Origin: Pseudomonadota bacterium
GTDB taxonomy: Bacteria > Pseudomonadota > Gammaproteobacteria > Burkholderiales > Sulfuriferulaceae
Assembly (NCBI GenBank): GCA_021794855.1
Contig: JAJYPZ010000071.1
Coordinates: forward strand, 1-6,562
Length of the DNA stretch: 6,562 bases
Reading direction: 5' to 3'
Within the stretch, counting starts at the first letter, position 1. Each line of letters opens with the position of its first letter. The position numbers and the translations under genes were made by a program. The notes under the pieces are model-generated. The model did not search any database. It was given only the letters and a program-made list of their open reading frames with translations, and was not told where the DNA came from. Positions 1 to 5,986 of this stretch are shown piece after piece.

Positions 1-228
1 ATAGAACCATAACGCCGCACCCAGCAACAGCTTGCCGCCGATAAATCCCTGACTGCGCACTATCCTTTCGTAACCGGCATCGGTCAGCGACAGCTGAAAC
101 AGATAAATCGCCAGCGGCAACATCAAAAACAGGACTGCCCCGCTCAAACGCTGCAGGATGGAAATCCATCCCGGCAGCGGCAGGCGGATACGCCACAGAT
201 TCAGGTAAACGGGTGGCTTGGCAGGCAT
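1..228 (-). CDS. sdhC: Succinate dehydrogenase cytochrome b556 membrane subunit (N-terminal part, truncated by window edge)
   Basis: SdhC is one of the two membrane anchor subunits of succinate:quinone oxidoreductase (complex II). It helps bind heme b and forms part of the ubiquinone site in the inner membrane. About 76 residues are visible before the window ends. Residues 5-20 (PPVYLNLWRIRLPLPG) and the following SILQRLSG (residues 23-30) are the family's N-terminal signature, and residues 31-48 form the first hydrophobic membrane segment. Ser23 and Arg27 align with the quinone-site Ser27 and Arg31 of E. coli SdhC. The residue before the Arg, His in E. coli (SILHRVSG), is Gln26 here. The heme-ligand His would lie beyond the edge. 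An in-frame GTG at 240 is an alternative start. Neither start has a strong Shine-Dalgarno sequence, though GGCGGA at the end of the malic enzyme gene lies upstream. The gene follows the malic enzyme gene by 10-22 nt, so cotranscription is likely; sdhDAB would be expected further left. Confidence 0.88.
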   Translation of the reverse strand, partial: MPAKPPVYLNLWRIRLPLPGWISILQRLSGAVLFLMLPLAIYLFQLSLTDAGYERIVRSQGFIGGKLLLGAALWFY

Positions 229-250
229 CGATTCAGGCACGAACGACTTG

Positions 251-1450
251 CTATCCGCCGACCGCTTTTGCAACGGCCGGCGGGATACGATCGATCAGAC
301 GGGGATCGAAGGGCTTGGGTAAAATATATTCCTTACCGAAGGTCAGCGCATCGAGCTTGTATGCAGCCAGCACTTCGGCCGGCACCGCTTCGCGCGCCAG
401 TTCCGCCAGCGCATGCACCGCGGCGATCTGCATCGCAGTGGTAATGCGCTTGGCGCGCGCATCGAGCGCGCCGCGAAAAATAAATGGAAATCCGAGCACA
501 TTATTGACCTGATTGGGATAATCCGAACGACCGGTGGCCATGATCAGATCGTCGCGTACGGCATGCGCGTCCGCTGGCAAAATTTCCGGATCGGGGTTCG
601 CCAGCGCGAACACGATCGGCTTATCCGCCATACTCGCGATCATTTCCTGCGACACCAGATTTGCGCCCGACACGCCGATAAACACGTCGGCGCCGGTCAG
701 CGCATCGCTTAAACTGCGCAAATCCGTTTTTCGGGCAAAGGCCAGCTTATAACTATTCAGATCGGTACGCTGGTGATGGATTACGCCGCGGCTGTCGACC
801 AGCACGATATTATCTGCCTGCGCTCCCATCGCCATCAGCAGACGCATCGAAGCAAGTCCCGCCGCACCGGCGCCGAGACAGACGATTTTCGCCTCGGCCA
901 GCAGCTTGCCCTGAATATGCAGCGCATTAATCAGCCCCGCACAAACGATGACTGCCGTTCCATGCTGGTCGTCATGAAAAACCGGAATGTCCAGGCGCTC
1001 AGACAATGCCTTCTCTATTTCAAAACAATGCGGTGCAGCAATGTCTTCAAGGTTTATGCCACCGAAAGTCGGGGCAATATTAACGACGGTTTCTATAAAA
1101 GCTTCTACACTGGGCGCCTGGATTTCGATATCGAATACGTCGATCCCGGCAAAACGTTTGAACAATATGCCCTTCCCTTCCATCACCGGCTTGGACGCCA
1201 GCGGTCCGAGATCGCCCAAGCCCAGAATCGCGCTGCCGTCGGTAATGACCGCAACCAGATTGCCTTTATTGGTATAGCGATAGGCGTTCTCCGGATTTTC
1301 GGCGATGGCGCGTACCGGTTCTGCGACTCCCGGACTATACGCCAGAGCCAGATCTTCAGCCGTTTCGCATGGTTTCGACGATTCCACCGACATTTTTCCT
1401 GGCTTAGGAAACTCGTGATAATCAAGAGCTTGCTGCTTAAATTTAATCAT
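251..1450 (-). CDS. NADP-dependent malic enzyme, short form without phosphotransacetylase domain
   Basis: Oxidative decarboxylation of malate to pyruvate and CO2, producing NAD(P)H in the cytoplasm. The 399 residues span the complete malic enzyme catalytic and NAD-binding domains. Visible landmarks are the N-terminal ALDYHEFPKPGK, AYSPGV with the catalytic Tyr38, KPVMEGKG with the probable catalytic Lys93, the metal ligands Glu135-Asp136 (NLEDIAAPHCFEIE) and Asp160/161 (FHDDQHGTA), the Rossmann loop GAGAAG (193-198), ALANPDPE (282-289) and YPNQVNN (311-317). Two-domain MaeB enzymes of about 760 residues carry a C-terminal phosphotransacetylase-like domain; it is absent here and the protein ends naturally with a TAG stop. 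NADP preference is assumed from family, not proven by sequence. The ATG at 1450 gives the expected N-terminus, but no Shine-Dalgarno is visible in the AT-rich 28-nt gap to the upstream hemerythrin gene. sdhC follows immediately, consistent with a role in C4-dicarboxylate metabolism. Confidence 0.93.
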   Translation of the reverse strand: MIKFKQQALDYHEFPKPGKMSVESSKPCETAEDLALAYSPGVAEPVRAIAENPENAYRYTNKGNLVAVITDGSAILGLGDLGPLASKPVMEGKGILFKRFAGIDVFDIEIQAPSVEAFIETVVNIAPTFGGINLEDIAAPHCFEIEKALSERLDIPVFHDDQHGTAVIVCAGLINALHIQGKLLAEAKIVCLGAGAAGLASMRLLMAMGAQADNIVLVDSRGVIHHQRTDLNSYKLAFARKTDLRSLSDALTGADVFIGVSGANLVSQEMIASMADKPIVFALANPDPEILPADAHAVRDDLIMATGRSDYPNQVNNVLGFPFIFRGALDARAKRITTAMQIAAVHALAELAREAVPAEVLAAYKLDALTFGKEYILPKPFDPRLIDRIPPAVAKAVGG

Positions 1451-1451
1451 A

Positions 1452-1482
1452 ATTATTCAATAAAATCGGTATTTAATATCAA
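1452..1482 (-). promoter_or_regulatory. Possible promoter for malic enzyme gene (weak)
   Basis: Reading the minus strand, TTGATA (1482-1477, 5/6 to the -35 consensus) is followed after 16 nt by TTGAAT (1460-1455, 4/6), or after 19 nt by AATAAT (1457-1452, 5/6). The -35 overlaps the stop codon of the hemerythrin gene. A start site from this element would fall at or almost at the ATG at 1450. That would fit the lack of a Shine-Dalgarno sequence but is unusual for this group. The region is AT-rich, so chance matches are likely. Confidence 0.22.
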
Positions 1483-2183
1483 TCGGCATTCAATATGCTC
1501 ATCACCCGCGCAAACAGATCGGTACGCGCGGCCTCCGGCGCATGCTTGATCGCGCCGGTCCAGATCGGAAAAAGACTCAGTTCTTCCCGTTGCTCGTGCT
1601 TGGACAGATAACCCGCCAGAATCGCCAGCAAAGGAGAAATACTGGCCGGCGCGGCATCGGCTTCTTCGTAACTCGCCGCAATCATCGCAGACTGAGTCAT
1701 TATTTCATGGTGTTCGCTCATCATCGCCGCTGTCGGGTCCTGCCCTGTTGCATTCGGCGGAGTGCGTATCGCTTTCGCCAGTATCTCGTGCTCTACCGCC
1801 AGATGCCGTTCCAGTGCGGCAGTAAAAGCCTGCATCATGGCCTGGGCATCGGCCAGATGATTGCGATCGGTCAAATGGATGATTTGAGAAAACATGGCGT
1901 CGAGCCGTTTGTGATCGCGTTTCAATGCATCGAGCACGTCGACGGGAGGCACATCTTCGGCGCGATGAATCACCGCCAGCCAGTTACCTTCTTCGGTACG
2001 GCTTACTTCCCAGCGCAAATTGTTGCGCAGTTGCAGATTCAGGCTGTGCAATACGATCGCCGGATCGTCGGCAAACAGCAAATGCATCGCCGTGCCGCGC
2101 GGCATATCCTTGATTTCATAGAAAACCGCCGTCTGTAAATGACTGGCGGCGGTTTTCGTCAAATCACAAATTTCTTCATTCAT
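1479..2183 (-). CDS. DUF2249-hemerythrin (HHE) domain fusion protein
   Basis: A 234-residue soluble protein with two modules. Residues about 19-75 (from AVFYEIKDMPRG to NWLAVIHR) match the DUF2249 pattern, a small alpha/beta domain often found with hemerythrin domains. Residues about 86-212 form a four-helix HHE domain with a full ligand set for a diiron centre: His91 (DHKRLD), His127-x3-Glu131 (RHLAVEHE), His158 or His159 (SEHHE), and His196 with Glu200 or Glu201 (SKHEQREELSLFP). Such domains bind O2 or NO or serve in iron and redox sensing; which one applies here cannot be told. The ATG at 2183 is chosen because it lies 1 nt after the stop of the upstream 638-residue gene (TGATATG), typical of termination-reinitiation. 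An in-frame ATG at 2219 would add 12 residues lying inside the upstream gene and is less likely. A strong inverted repeat lies in codons 9-21. Confidence 0.86.
   Translation of the reverse strand: MNEEICDLTKTAASHLQTAVFYEIKDMPRGTAMHLLFADDPAIVLHSLNLQLRNNLRWEVSRTEEGNWLAVIHRAEDVPPVDVLDALKRDHKRLDAMFSQIIHLTDRNHLADAQAMMQAFTAALERHLAVEHEILAKAIRTPPNATGQDPTAAMMSEHHEIMTQSAMIAASYEEADAAPASISPLLAILAGYLSKHEQREELSLFPIWTGAIKHAPEAARTDLFARVMSILNAD
2121..2157 (-). repeat. Terminator-like inverted repeat inside the 5' end of the hemerythrin gene
   Basis: GAAAACCGCCG (2121-2131) and CGGCGGTTTTC (2147-2157) are perfect 11-nt reverse complements. One G-T and one G-C pair can extend the stem to 13, leaving an 11-nt loop. 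The GC-rich core flanked by A4 and T4 is the layout of an intrinsic, potentially bidirectional terminator. It covers coding nucleotides 27-63 of the DUF2249-hemerythrin gene, just after the end of the 638-residue gene. Ribosomes entering the gene would be expected to suppress it, so it could act as an attenuator or polarity element. The short and interrupted T run (TTTTCTAT) makes full termination uncertain. Confidence 0.55.
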
Positions 2184-2184
2184 A

Positions 2185-4101
2185 TCAAAACCCGAACATA
2201 TGATCCATGCTGAATGCAATATCCCCGTTTAAGGTGCCATGATAACCGAATAAGCGGCAAGTCAGATCGCGGATGATGATATAGGCGCCGTCGCCTGTGC
2301 GCTGCCGGGTAGCGGCGTCGAACCCCTCGCTGTAGCGCCAGTGCAGCGAACCGCTGCAAGGAATCCGTACCGACGTCTGGGCAATCTCTTTGCCGGTCCG
2401 GTCGAATAATATGAAACGGGTATCCGATTGCGCATGCCAGGGCGTAGATGCCGGATAAATGAGATGACAGAACGTATCCAGCGGCGCATCGCCGAGGCGC
2501 AGAAATAATCGCGTGCTCAAGCCAGGCGGCGCAGCGGCGTAGGATTGCGGTTCGTTTTTATAAGTCAGGACGGTATTGTAGATATGCGCGCCGAAACTGC
2601 TGTCTGCAATGTGCCCGCTCGAGCGCTGCGTATAGCGGAACAAACCGTGCAGCCACCCGTCGGCGCGGCCGCCGGCGCTGAAATCGTAAACCAGCTCGAC
2701 ATGACCCGTGCCGCTGGGCAGACTCGCGCCCTGCTCCGCCAATATCGCATTGATATCGAGCGCTATACTGGCACGTCGGAGCAGGCAGCCGAAAGTATGT
2801 CGCGCCACTTCTGTTCCGCTGGCGTCGTAAAAAATCGCCGCGACCGGCAAATCGTGCTGGGCGGTAGACATCGGCGTAGGCTGGATGATGCTGCGCCATT
2901 GTTCGACCGGCATGATAGGAGCGGGCAGAATATAGGATTTTCCCATCAATGCGGTCAAACCGGGTATTGCATCGTCGGCGACGAGATCGTTGCGTTCCAC
3001 GTTGACGTGAGCGATGCGGCTGCGACCGTTTTTGACGTGGACTTCATACCGCGGCCGGACGAAGTAGCGACCTGCCTGCACTTCCATCTGTTGCGGCCAG
3101 CGCGCTTCCGGAAACAGCGCACCGACATCGAGCGGATAACTCGCAAACGGCGCAATCGTCTTCGGCACGTAACGCACTTCGCCGGAACCCATCAAATTAA
3201 TCCCGATTGCGTTAGCCGGTATGGCCACCGGATGGCTGTTCTGTATCCACATAACGACGGTTTCATCGTCGTCCGGCGCCGGTAATCCGGCAAACAGATC
3301 GGAGGGCCACGCATTGGCGTCGTGGGTGCAGGACAGCACGGTCTCGTCGTCGCCGTAGATATCCAGCGCATATTTCACGATATCGTGACGCGCCACCCCG
3401 AGTATGTGTATAAACAGGGACGCGGTAAATTCGCCCAGACCGAAGCGCTCGCGGATTTCTTTACTGTCGATAATCAGGCTTGCGCCCGGCGTGGCGATCT
3501 TGTCCTCCCATTGCGCCAGCACGGCGCCCGATTCGGCGAACAGACGGCACCAGACGCGAGGCGGCGTTTTCGCGCCCAGCCCCGACCAGTAATCGCAGGT
3601 CACAATACGCGTATGCTGACCGTCCTGATCGCGAAAAAAACCGAAATTGGTCGCAAAATTCAAAGTGTCCAGATAATATTTCGGATTGGTCAGCATAGCA
3701 TCCGGCAAACGCAATCCATCGAGACTTATCATCTCCATTCCGGCCGGGACGAGATGACGGATTTGCTGAATCAGACGATCTGCGTCAAACGCCGCGACGA
3801 GCAGAATTGCCGCCTTCGATTCGGGTAAACGGGTAATTGCCGAGACCGGATGGCCGAGAAGGGTTTTACCGATATCCTCGATCCGTTGCACAAACACTCC
3901 GGTAATATCCATGTCGTCGAGCGCATAAAATTCGTGCAAGCCTGACGCCATGCCCAGAGGATCGTATATCGCCACCTTGCCTGCGGCCTTCAGCCGCGCG
4001 TACAGTTCGGCAGCTTTGACGGCAGTCAGAGGATGCCCGAGCGCCTTGAAAAAACTGTTGCCTCCTTTGGCATTGCTGAACGTCTCGATTTTTAAAGCCA
4101 T
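2185..4101 (-). CDS. Conserved-looking 638-residue protein of unknown function with Rossmann-like N-terminus and beta-rich internal repeats
   Basis: I do not recognise a characterised family. There is no signal peptide or membrane segment, so it is probably cytoplasmic. Residues about 40-130 alternate hydrophobic strands and helices (GKVAIYDPLG, ITGVFVQRIEDIG, AAILLVAAFDADRLIQQI), suggesting a Rossmann-like domain. A conserved-looking linker follows (NPKYYLDTLNFATNFGFFRD, 139-158). The rest is beta-rich, and I see three related units at about 182-266, 419-510 and 561-638. Each begins with an F-x(3)-SG/TG turn followed by a hydrophobic strand; the first two share an AS-x(3)-D-x(3)-I segment and a later G-x(3)-D-x(5)-L-x(2)-Y segment. 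Notable motifs are VLSCTHDANAWPS (255-267), ADGWLHGLFRY (480-490) and RDLTCRLFGYHG (611-622). The ATG at 4101 has GGGAA about 8 nt upstream. It lies 88 nt after the ELM1-like gene, and its stop is 1 nt before the hemerythrin gene. A role with the ELM1-like protein in surface glycan biology is only a guess from context. Confidence 0.85.
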   Translation of the reverse strand: MALKIETFSNAKGGNSFFKALGHPLTAVKAAELYARLKAAGKVAIYDPLGMASGLHEFYALDDMDITGVFVQRIEDIGKTLLGHPVSAITRLPESKAAILLVAAFDADRLIQQIRHLVPAGMEMISLDGLRLPDAMLTNPKYYLDTLNFATNFGFFRDQDGQHTRIVTCDYWSGLGAKTPPRVWCRLFAESGAVLAQWEDKIATPGASLIIDSKEIRERFGLGEFTASLFIHILGVARHDIVKYALDIYGDDETVLSCTHDANAWPSDLFAGLPAPDDDETVVMWIQNSHPVAIPANAIGINLMGSGEVRYVPKTIAPFASYPLDVGALFPEARWPQQMEVQAGRYFVRPRYEVHVKNGRSRIAHVNVERNDLVADDAIPGLTALMGKSYILPAPIMPVEQWRSIIQPTPMSTAQHDLPVAAIFYDASGTEVARHTFGCLLRRASIALDINAILAEQGASLPSGTGHVELVYDFSAGGRADGWLHGLFRYTQRSSGHIADSSFGAHIYNTVLTYKNEPQSYAAAPPGLSTRLFLRLGDAPLDTFCHLIYPASTPWHAQSDTRFILFDRTGKEIAQTSVRIPCSGSLHWRYSEGFDAATRQRTGDGAYIIIRDLTCRLFGYHGTLNGDIAFSMDHMFGF

Positions 4102-4189
4102 ATTATTTTCCCAAGACCCGTTAATAAATCATACAGATTACGACTGCACCGTTACAGGAATGAAATCCGAATCGGAGCCGATACGCCGG
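4102..4189 (-). promoter_or_regulatory. 88-nt intergenic gap with a candidate promoter for the 638-residue gene
   Basis: On the minus strand TATGAT (4133-4128) is a 5/6 match to the -10 consensus, 26 nt before the ATG at 4101. No convincing -35 is found at 16-18 nt spacing (the best is 3/6). GGGAA at about 4113-4109 is the likely ribosome binding site. A small inverted repeat, ATCGG-AG-CCGAT (4170-4181), lies just after the ELM1-like stop codon; with 5-bp arms and no following T run it is not a credible terminator. The gap may separate two transcription units or simply be a spacer in one operon. Confidence 0.3.
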
Positions 4190-5149
4190 TCAGACATCAA
4201 TATCCAAGCGTTGCCTGATCGAAATGGCCGCTTGCCGGGTTTCGTCCAGCGGCGGATAGTCCCATTGATCAAGTTCGCCGGCAAACGGGCGTGTGCAGCC
4301 CCGCAATTGCAACTGGCGATGAAAATCCTCGAATTTCCCCCCGCCGCCGGTCAAACCGTCGACGTACACCGGCTTTCCGGTATAGCAGGCTTCCGAAGCC
4401 ATATTCACGGAATCGGCAGTAACGATCAAATAATCCGCTAACGCCAGATATGCAAAATACGGATTGTCGCCGCGGCCGTCCCAGATGATGGCCGAATAAG
4501 ACTTAAGCCGTTCCCGAAGTATTTCCGTCACCGCAGGCGCAGTCCGCCGCGAAGGGGTTATTAGCACGCTGCCGCCCTCTTTATCCAGTGCGTGTGTCAA
4601 TTTATCCGCCAGACGGTGCGCGTACGCCTCGTCGATCGTGTAACGCGGATTGGTGCCTCCGAGTAATACGCCGACCAGAGGCCGGGGCAATGACGAGAAC
4701 GCCGTTGCAAACTGTTGCGCTCCGCTTTCAAGCCTGGCTTGCGTAACCCGATTCACCGCACCCAGAGTTTCAATAACGTTACGACCGCGACATCGATCGT
4801 GTACCGGCGCAACGATAACATCGAAATGTCGCAACGAAACGCGCGGATTCTGGATGCGTATATTCAGAGTACGACCGGAACTTGCCCGTTTGATCGCAAT
4901 CGACACGGCTACATTTAATCGCCCGGTACCAATGACCGCGTCGGGCCACGGCGGTTCTAAAGAATCGCTGCCTGCGCCCAGAAAGCGCAAAGGATCCAGC
5001 CAGAGGCCGGGCGGCAGATATTTCCACGGCGCAACGACCTCGATCTTTTTGATCGTATAATCCAGACCCAACGCTTCCGCCAAGCCGAGCGACTGATTAT
5101 CCATACCGGTCACGCCGTTGGACAAAATCCACGCACTACGCAAAGACAT
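4190..5149 (-). CDS. ELM1/GtrOC1-like (DUF1022) putative GT-B fold glycosyltransferase
   Basis: The 319-residue protein has the landmarks of the family named after the plant mitochondrial fission factor ELM1 (Pfam Mito_fiss_Elm1). These are an N-terminal TGMDNQSLGLAEALG (14-28), NIRIQNPR (96-103), GVLLGGTNPRY (160-170) opening the second domain, ITPSRRT (197-203), DNPYFAYLALADYLIVTADS (228-247) with VNMASEA (248-254), and GKPVYV (258-263) followed by KFEDFHRQL (272-280). This pattern fits a two-domain GT-B glycosyltransferase-like fold, and the TADSVNMASEA-x-GKPVYV stretch is where such enzymes bind the nucleotide-sugar donor. Bacterial members are mostly uncharacterised and often sit near envelope glycan genes; the substrate here is unknown. 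No signal peptide is visible. The ATG at 5149 lies 6 nt after the oxygenase stop codon with no clear Shine-Dalgarno, so translation is probably coupled to the upstream gene. The length is usual for the family. Confidence 0.87.
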   Translation of the reverse strand: MSLRSAWILSNGVTGMDNQSLGLAEALGLDYTIKKIEVVAPWKYLPPGLWLDPLRFLGAGSDSLEPPWPDAVIGTGRLNVAVSIAIKRASSGRTLNIRIQNPRVSLRHFDVIVAPVHDRCRGRNVIETLGAVNRVTQARLESGAQQFATAFSSLPRPLVGVLLGGTNPRYTIDEAYAHRLADKLTHALDKEGGSVLITPSRRTAPAVTEILRERLKSYSAIIWDGRGDNPYFAYLALADYLIVTADSVNMASEACYTGKPVYVDGLTGGGGKFEDFHRQLQLRGCTRPFAGELDQWDYPPLDETRQAAISIRQRLDIDV

Positions 5150-5155
5150 CCGGTA

Positions 5156-5827
5156 TTAACCCGTATAACCCGAATTACCGAACAGGCCTTTAAAAAAAGC
5201 CGATACGCCATGACGATTCTGTTCGCGGCGCTTGACGGCTTCGCTAACTACCCAGTTTAATTGCAAAGCGCGCCGTGCGCCGACAAAGGGCTTATGACCA
5301 TGCCACGAACTATCGCTGCGGCGAAATGCAAGCAAAGTCCCCATACTGGGTTCGACTTCCTCGACAAAATCTTCAAGATCGCTGCCCGAGCGTAAAATAC
5401 GCAGCCGCCCTCCGCTATCCTGCCAGGTTTCATTAAAATAAATCAGCACGGTAATTATTTTGGTTTTGCTGTCGGTATGGATGCGCCCGTCGGTTTCGTC
5501 GGTACGACCGCGGACGGTAATCATGGTCGGCCGTCCGGTCAGATCGACACCGAATTTCCGTTCCACCGCATGACGAAACGCCGGACCTTCGAGTTCGCGC
5601 ATCAGCGCTATGAATGCTTCGCCGCATTGCATGGTATCGACCGGAAAACTGCCTGCCTGTTTTACATCGGGAAAATCCCTGCTAATGGCCGGAATGGCTT
5701 CCGGCCGGATAAAACCCGGCATTAGCAGATAGTCGTAAGGCGACTTGTTCAGTTCGACGGCCTCGAACGCAGTTAAATTCAAAAAGGATTGGGTATCTGC
5801 TTGAGTTTGCACAGTATCGGTATACAT
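5156..5827 (-). CDS. 2-oxoglutarate/Fe(II)-dependent oxygenase (prolyl-4-hydroxylase-like fold)
   Basis: A 223-residue member of the non-heme iron, 2-oxoglutarate-dependent oxygenase superfamily, which couples 2OG decarboxylation to substrate hydroxylation. The facial triad is visible: His117 and Asp119 in GRIHTDSKT, and a distal His (176, or less likely 178) in SSWHGHKPF. Arg185 or Arg186 in GARRALQLNWV is placed to bind the 2OG C5 carboxylate. The strands ITVLIYFN (125-132), GGRLRIL (139-145) and GTLLAFRR (163-170) are typical of the double-stranded beta helix core. The substrate is unknown; proteins, lipids and sugars are all possible. A basic C-terminal tail (KRREQNRHG, then FFKGLFG) follows the core. 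The ATG at 5827 has only a weak AGG about 9 nt upstream. It is the first gene of the minus-strand run and is followed after 6 nt by the ELM1-like gene, suggesting the two act together. Confidence 0.88.
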   Translation of the reverse strand: MYTDTVQTQADTQSFLNLTAFEAVELNKSPYDYLLMPGFIRPEAIPAISRDFPDVKQAGSFPVDTMQCGEAFIALMRELEGPAFRHAVERKFGVDLTGRPTMITVRGRTDETDGRIHTDSKTKIITVLIYFNETWQDSGGRLRILRSGSDLEDFVEEVEPSMGTLLAFRRSDSSWHGHKPFVGARRALQLNWVVSEAVKRREQNRHGVSAFFKGLFGNSGYTG

Positions 5828-5929
5828 TGCGGACGACCTAATCTTAAATCTGCAAATGCCTAGTCTAACGTTTTTCGCTCTCGAGATAAAGCAGCGACAA
5901 AAAATTGTAACAAAAATGTCAGTCCATGC
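5828..5929. other. Divergent intergenic region between the oxygenase gene and grpE
   Basis: The region holds the upstream control sequences of two divergent units. An AT-rich stretch at 5897-5919 contains two similar blocks, ACAAAAAATTGT (5897-5908) and ACAAAAATGT (5910-5919), lying 11-33 nt upstream of the grpE heat-shock -35 box; an UP-element-like role is possible. On the minus strand only weak sigma-70-like hexamers are seen. For example TTGTTA and TTTATC with a 17-nt spacer lie across the same AT-rich stretch, so I do not assign the oxygenase promoter firmly. No CIRCE repeat (TTAGCACTC-N9-GAGTGCTAA) is present. Confidence 0.45.
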
Positions 5930-5957
5930 CTTGAAATGGCTCCGCTTATCCCCATCT
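5930..5957 (+). promoter_or_regulatory. Sigma-32 (RpoH) heat-shock promoter of grpE
   Basis: CTTGAAA (5930-5936), a 13-nt spacer and CCCCATCT (5950-5957) match the enterobacterial sigma-32 consensus CTTGAAA-N(11-16)-CCCCATnT at every defined position. Transcription should start about 6-8 nt downstream, near 5963-5965. That leaves a leader of roughly 23 nt with a strong ribosome binding site. The orientation and position upstream of a heat-shock cochaperone gene support it strongly. Confidence 0.93.
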
Positions 5958-5972
5958 CTTGGGAAATTTCAC

Positions 5973-5980
5973 AGAAGGAG
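5973..5980 (+). promoter_or_regulatory. Ribosome binding site deciding the grpE start
   Basis: AGAAGGAG ends 6 nt before the ATG at 5987, an almost ideal Shine-Dalgarno. It selects this ATG over the in-frame ATG at 5936, which overlaps the -35 box and would lie upstream of the predicted transcription start. Confidence 0.9.
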
Positions 5981-5986
5981 CTTCCA

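Noticed and set aside
773..1549. Long plus-strand open frame opposite the malic enzyme gene
   Set aside because: Its translation has no recognisable domain, it is rich in Arg, His and Gln as antisense frames often are, and the minus strand carries a clear enzyme.
2128..2139. GCCGTCTG in the hairpin region, resembling a Neisseria DNA uptake sequence
   Set aside because: The full 10-mer GCCGTCTGAA is not matched (it reads GCCGTCTGTA), I noticed no other copies in the window, and the gene content does not suggest Neisseria.
2184..2219. Earlier in-frame start (ATG at 2219) for the hemerythrin gene
   Set aside because: The 12 extra residues overlap the end of the 638-residue gene, while the ATG at 2183 sits 1 nt after that stop and fits coupled reinitiation.
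2545..3285. Long plus-strand open frame opposite the 638-residue gene
   Set aside because: Arg-rich antisense composition with no domain and no ribosome binding site that I can see; the minus-strand frame is continuous across 638 codons and has operon-like spacing.
4170..4181. Small inverted repeat after the ELM1-like gene as a terminator
   Set aside because: The arms are only 5 bp, the 2-nt loop is too tight, and no T run follows.
5936..5986. N-terminal extension of GrpE starting at the ATG at 5936
   Set aside because: That ATG overlaps the sigma-32 -35 box and lies upstream of the predicted transcript start; the ATG at 5987 has an ideal Shine-Dalgarno and gives a normal GrpE N-terminus.
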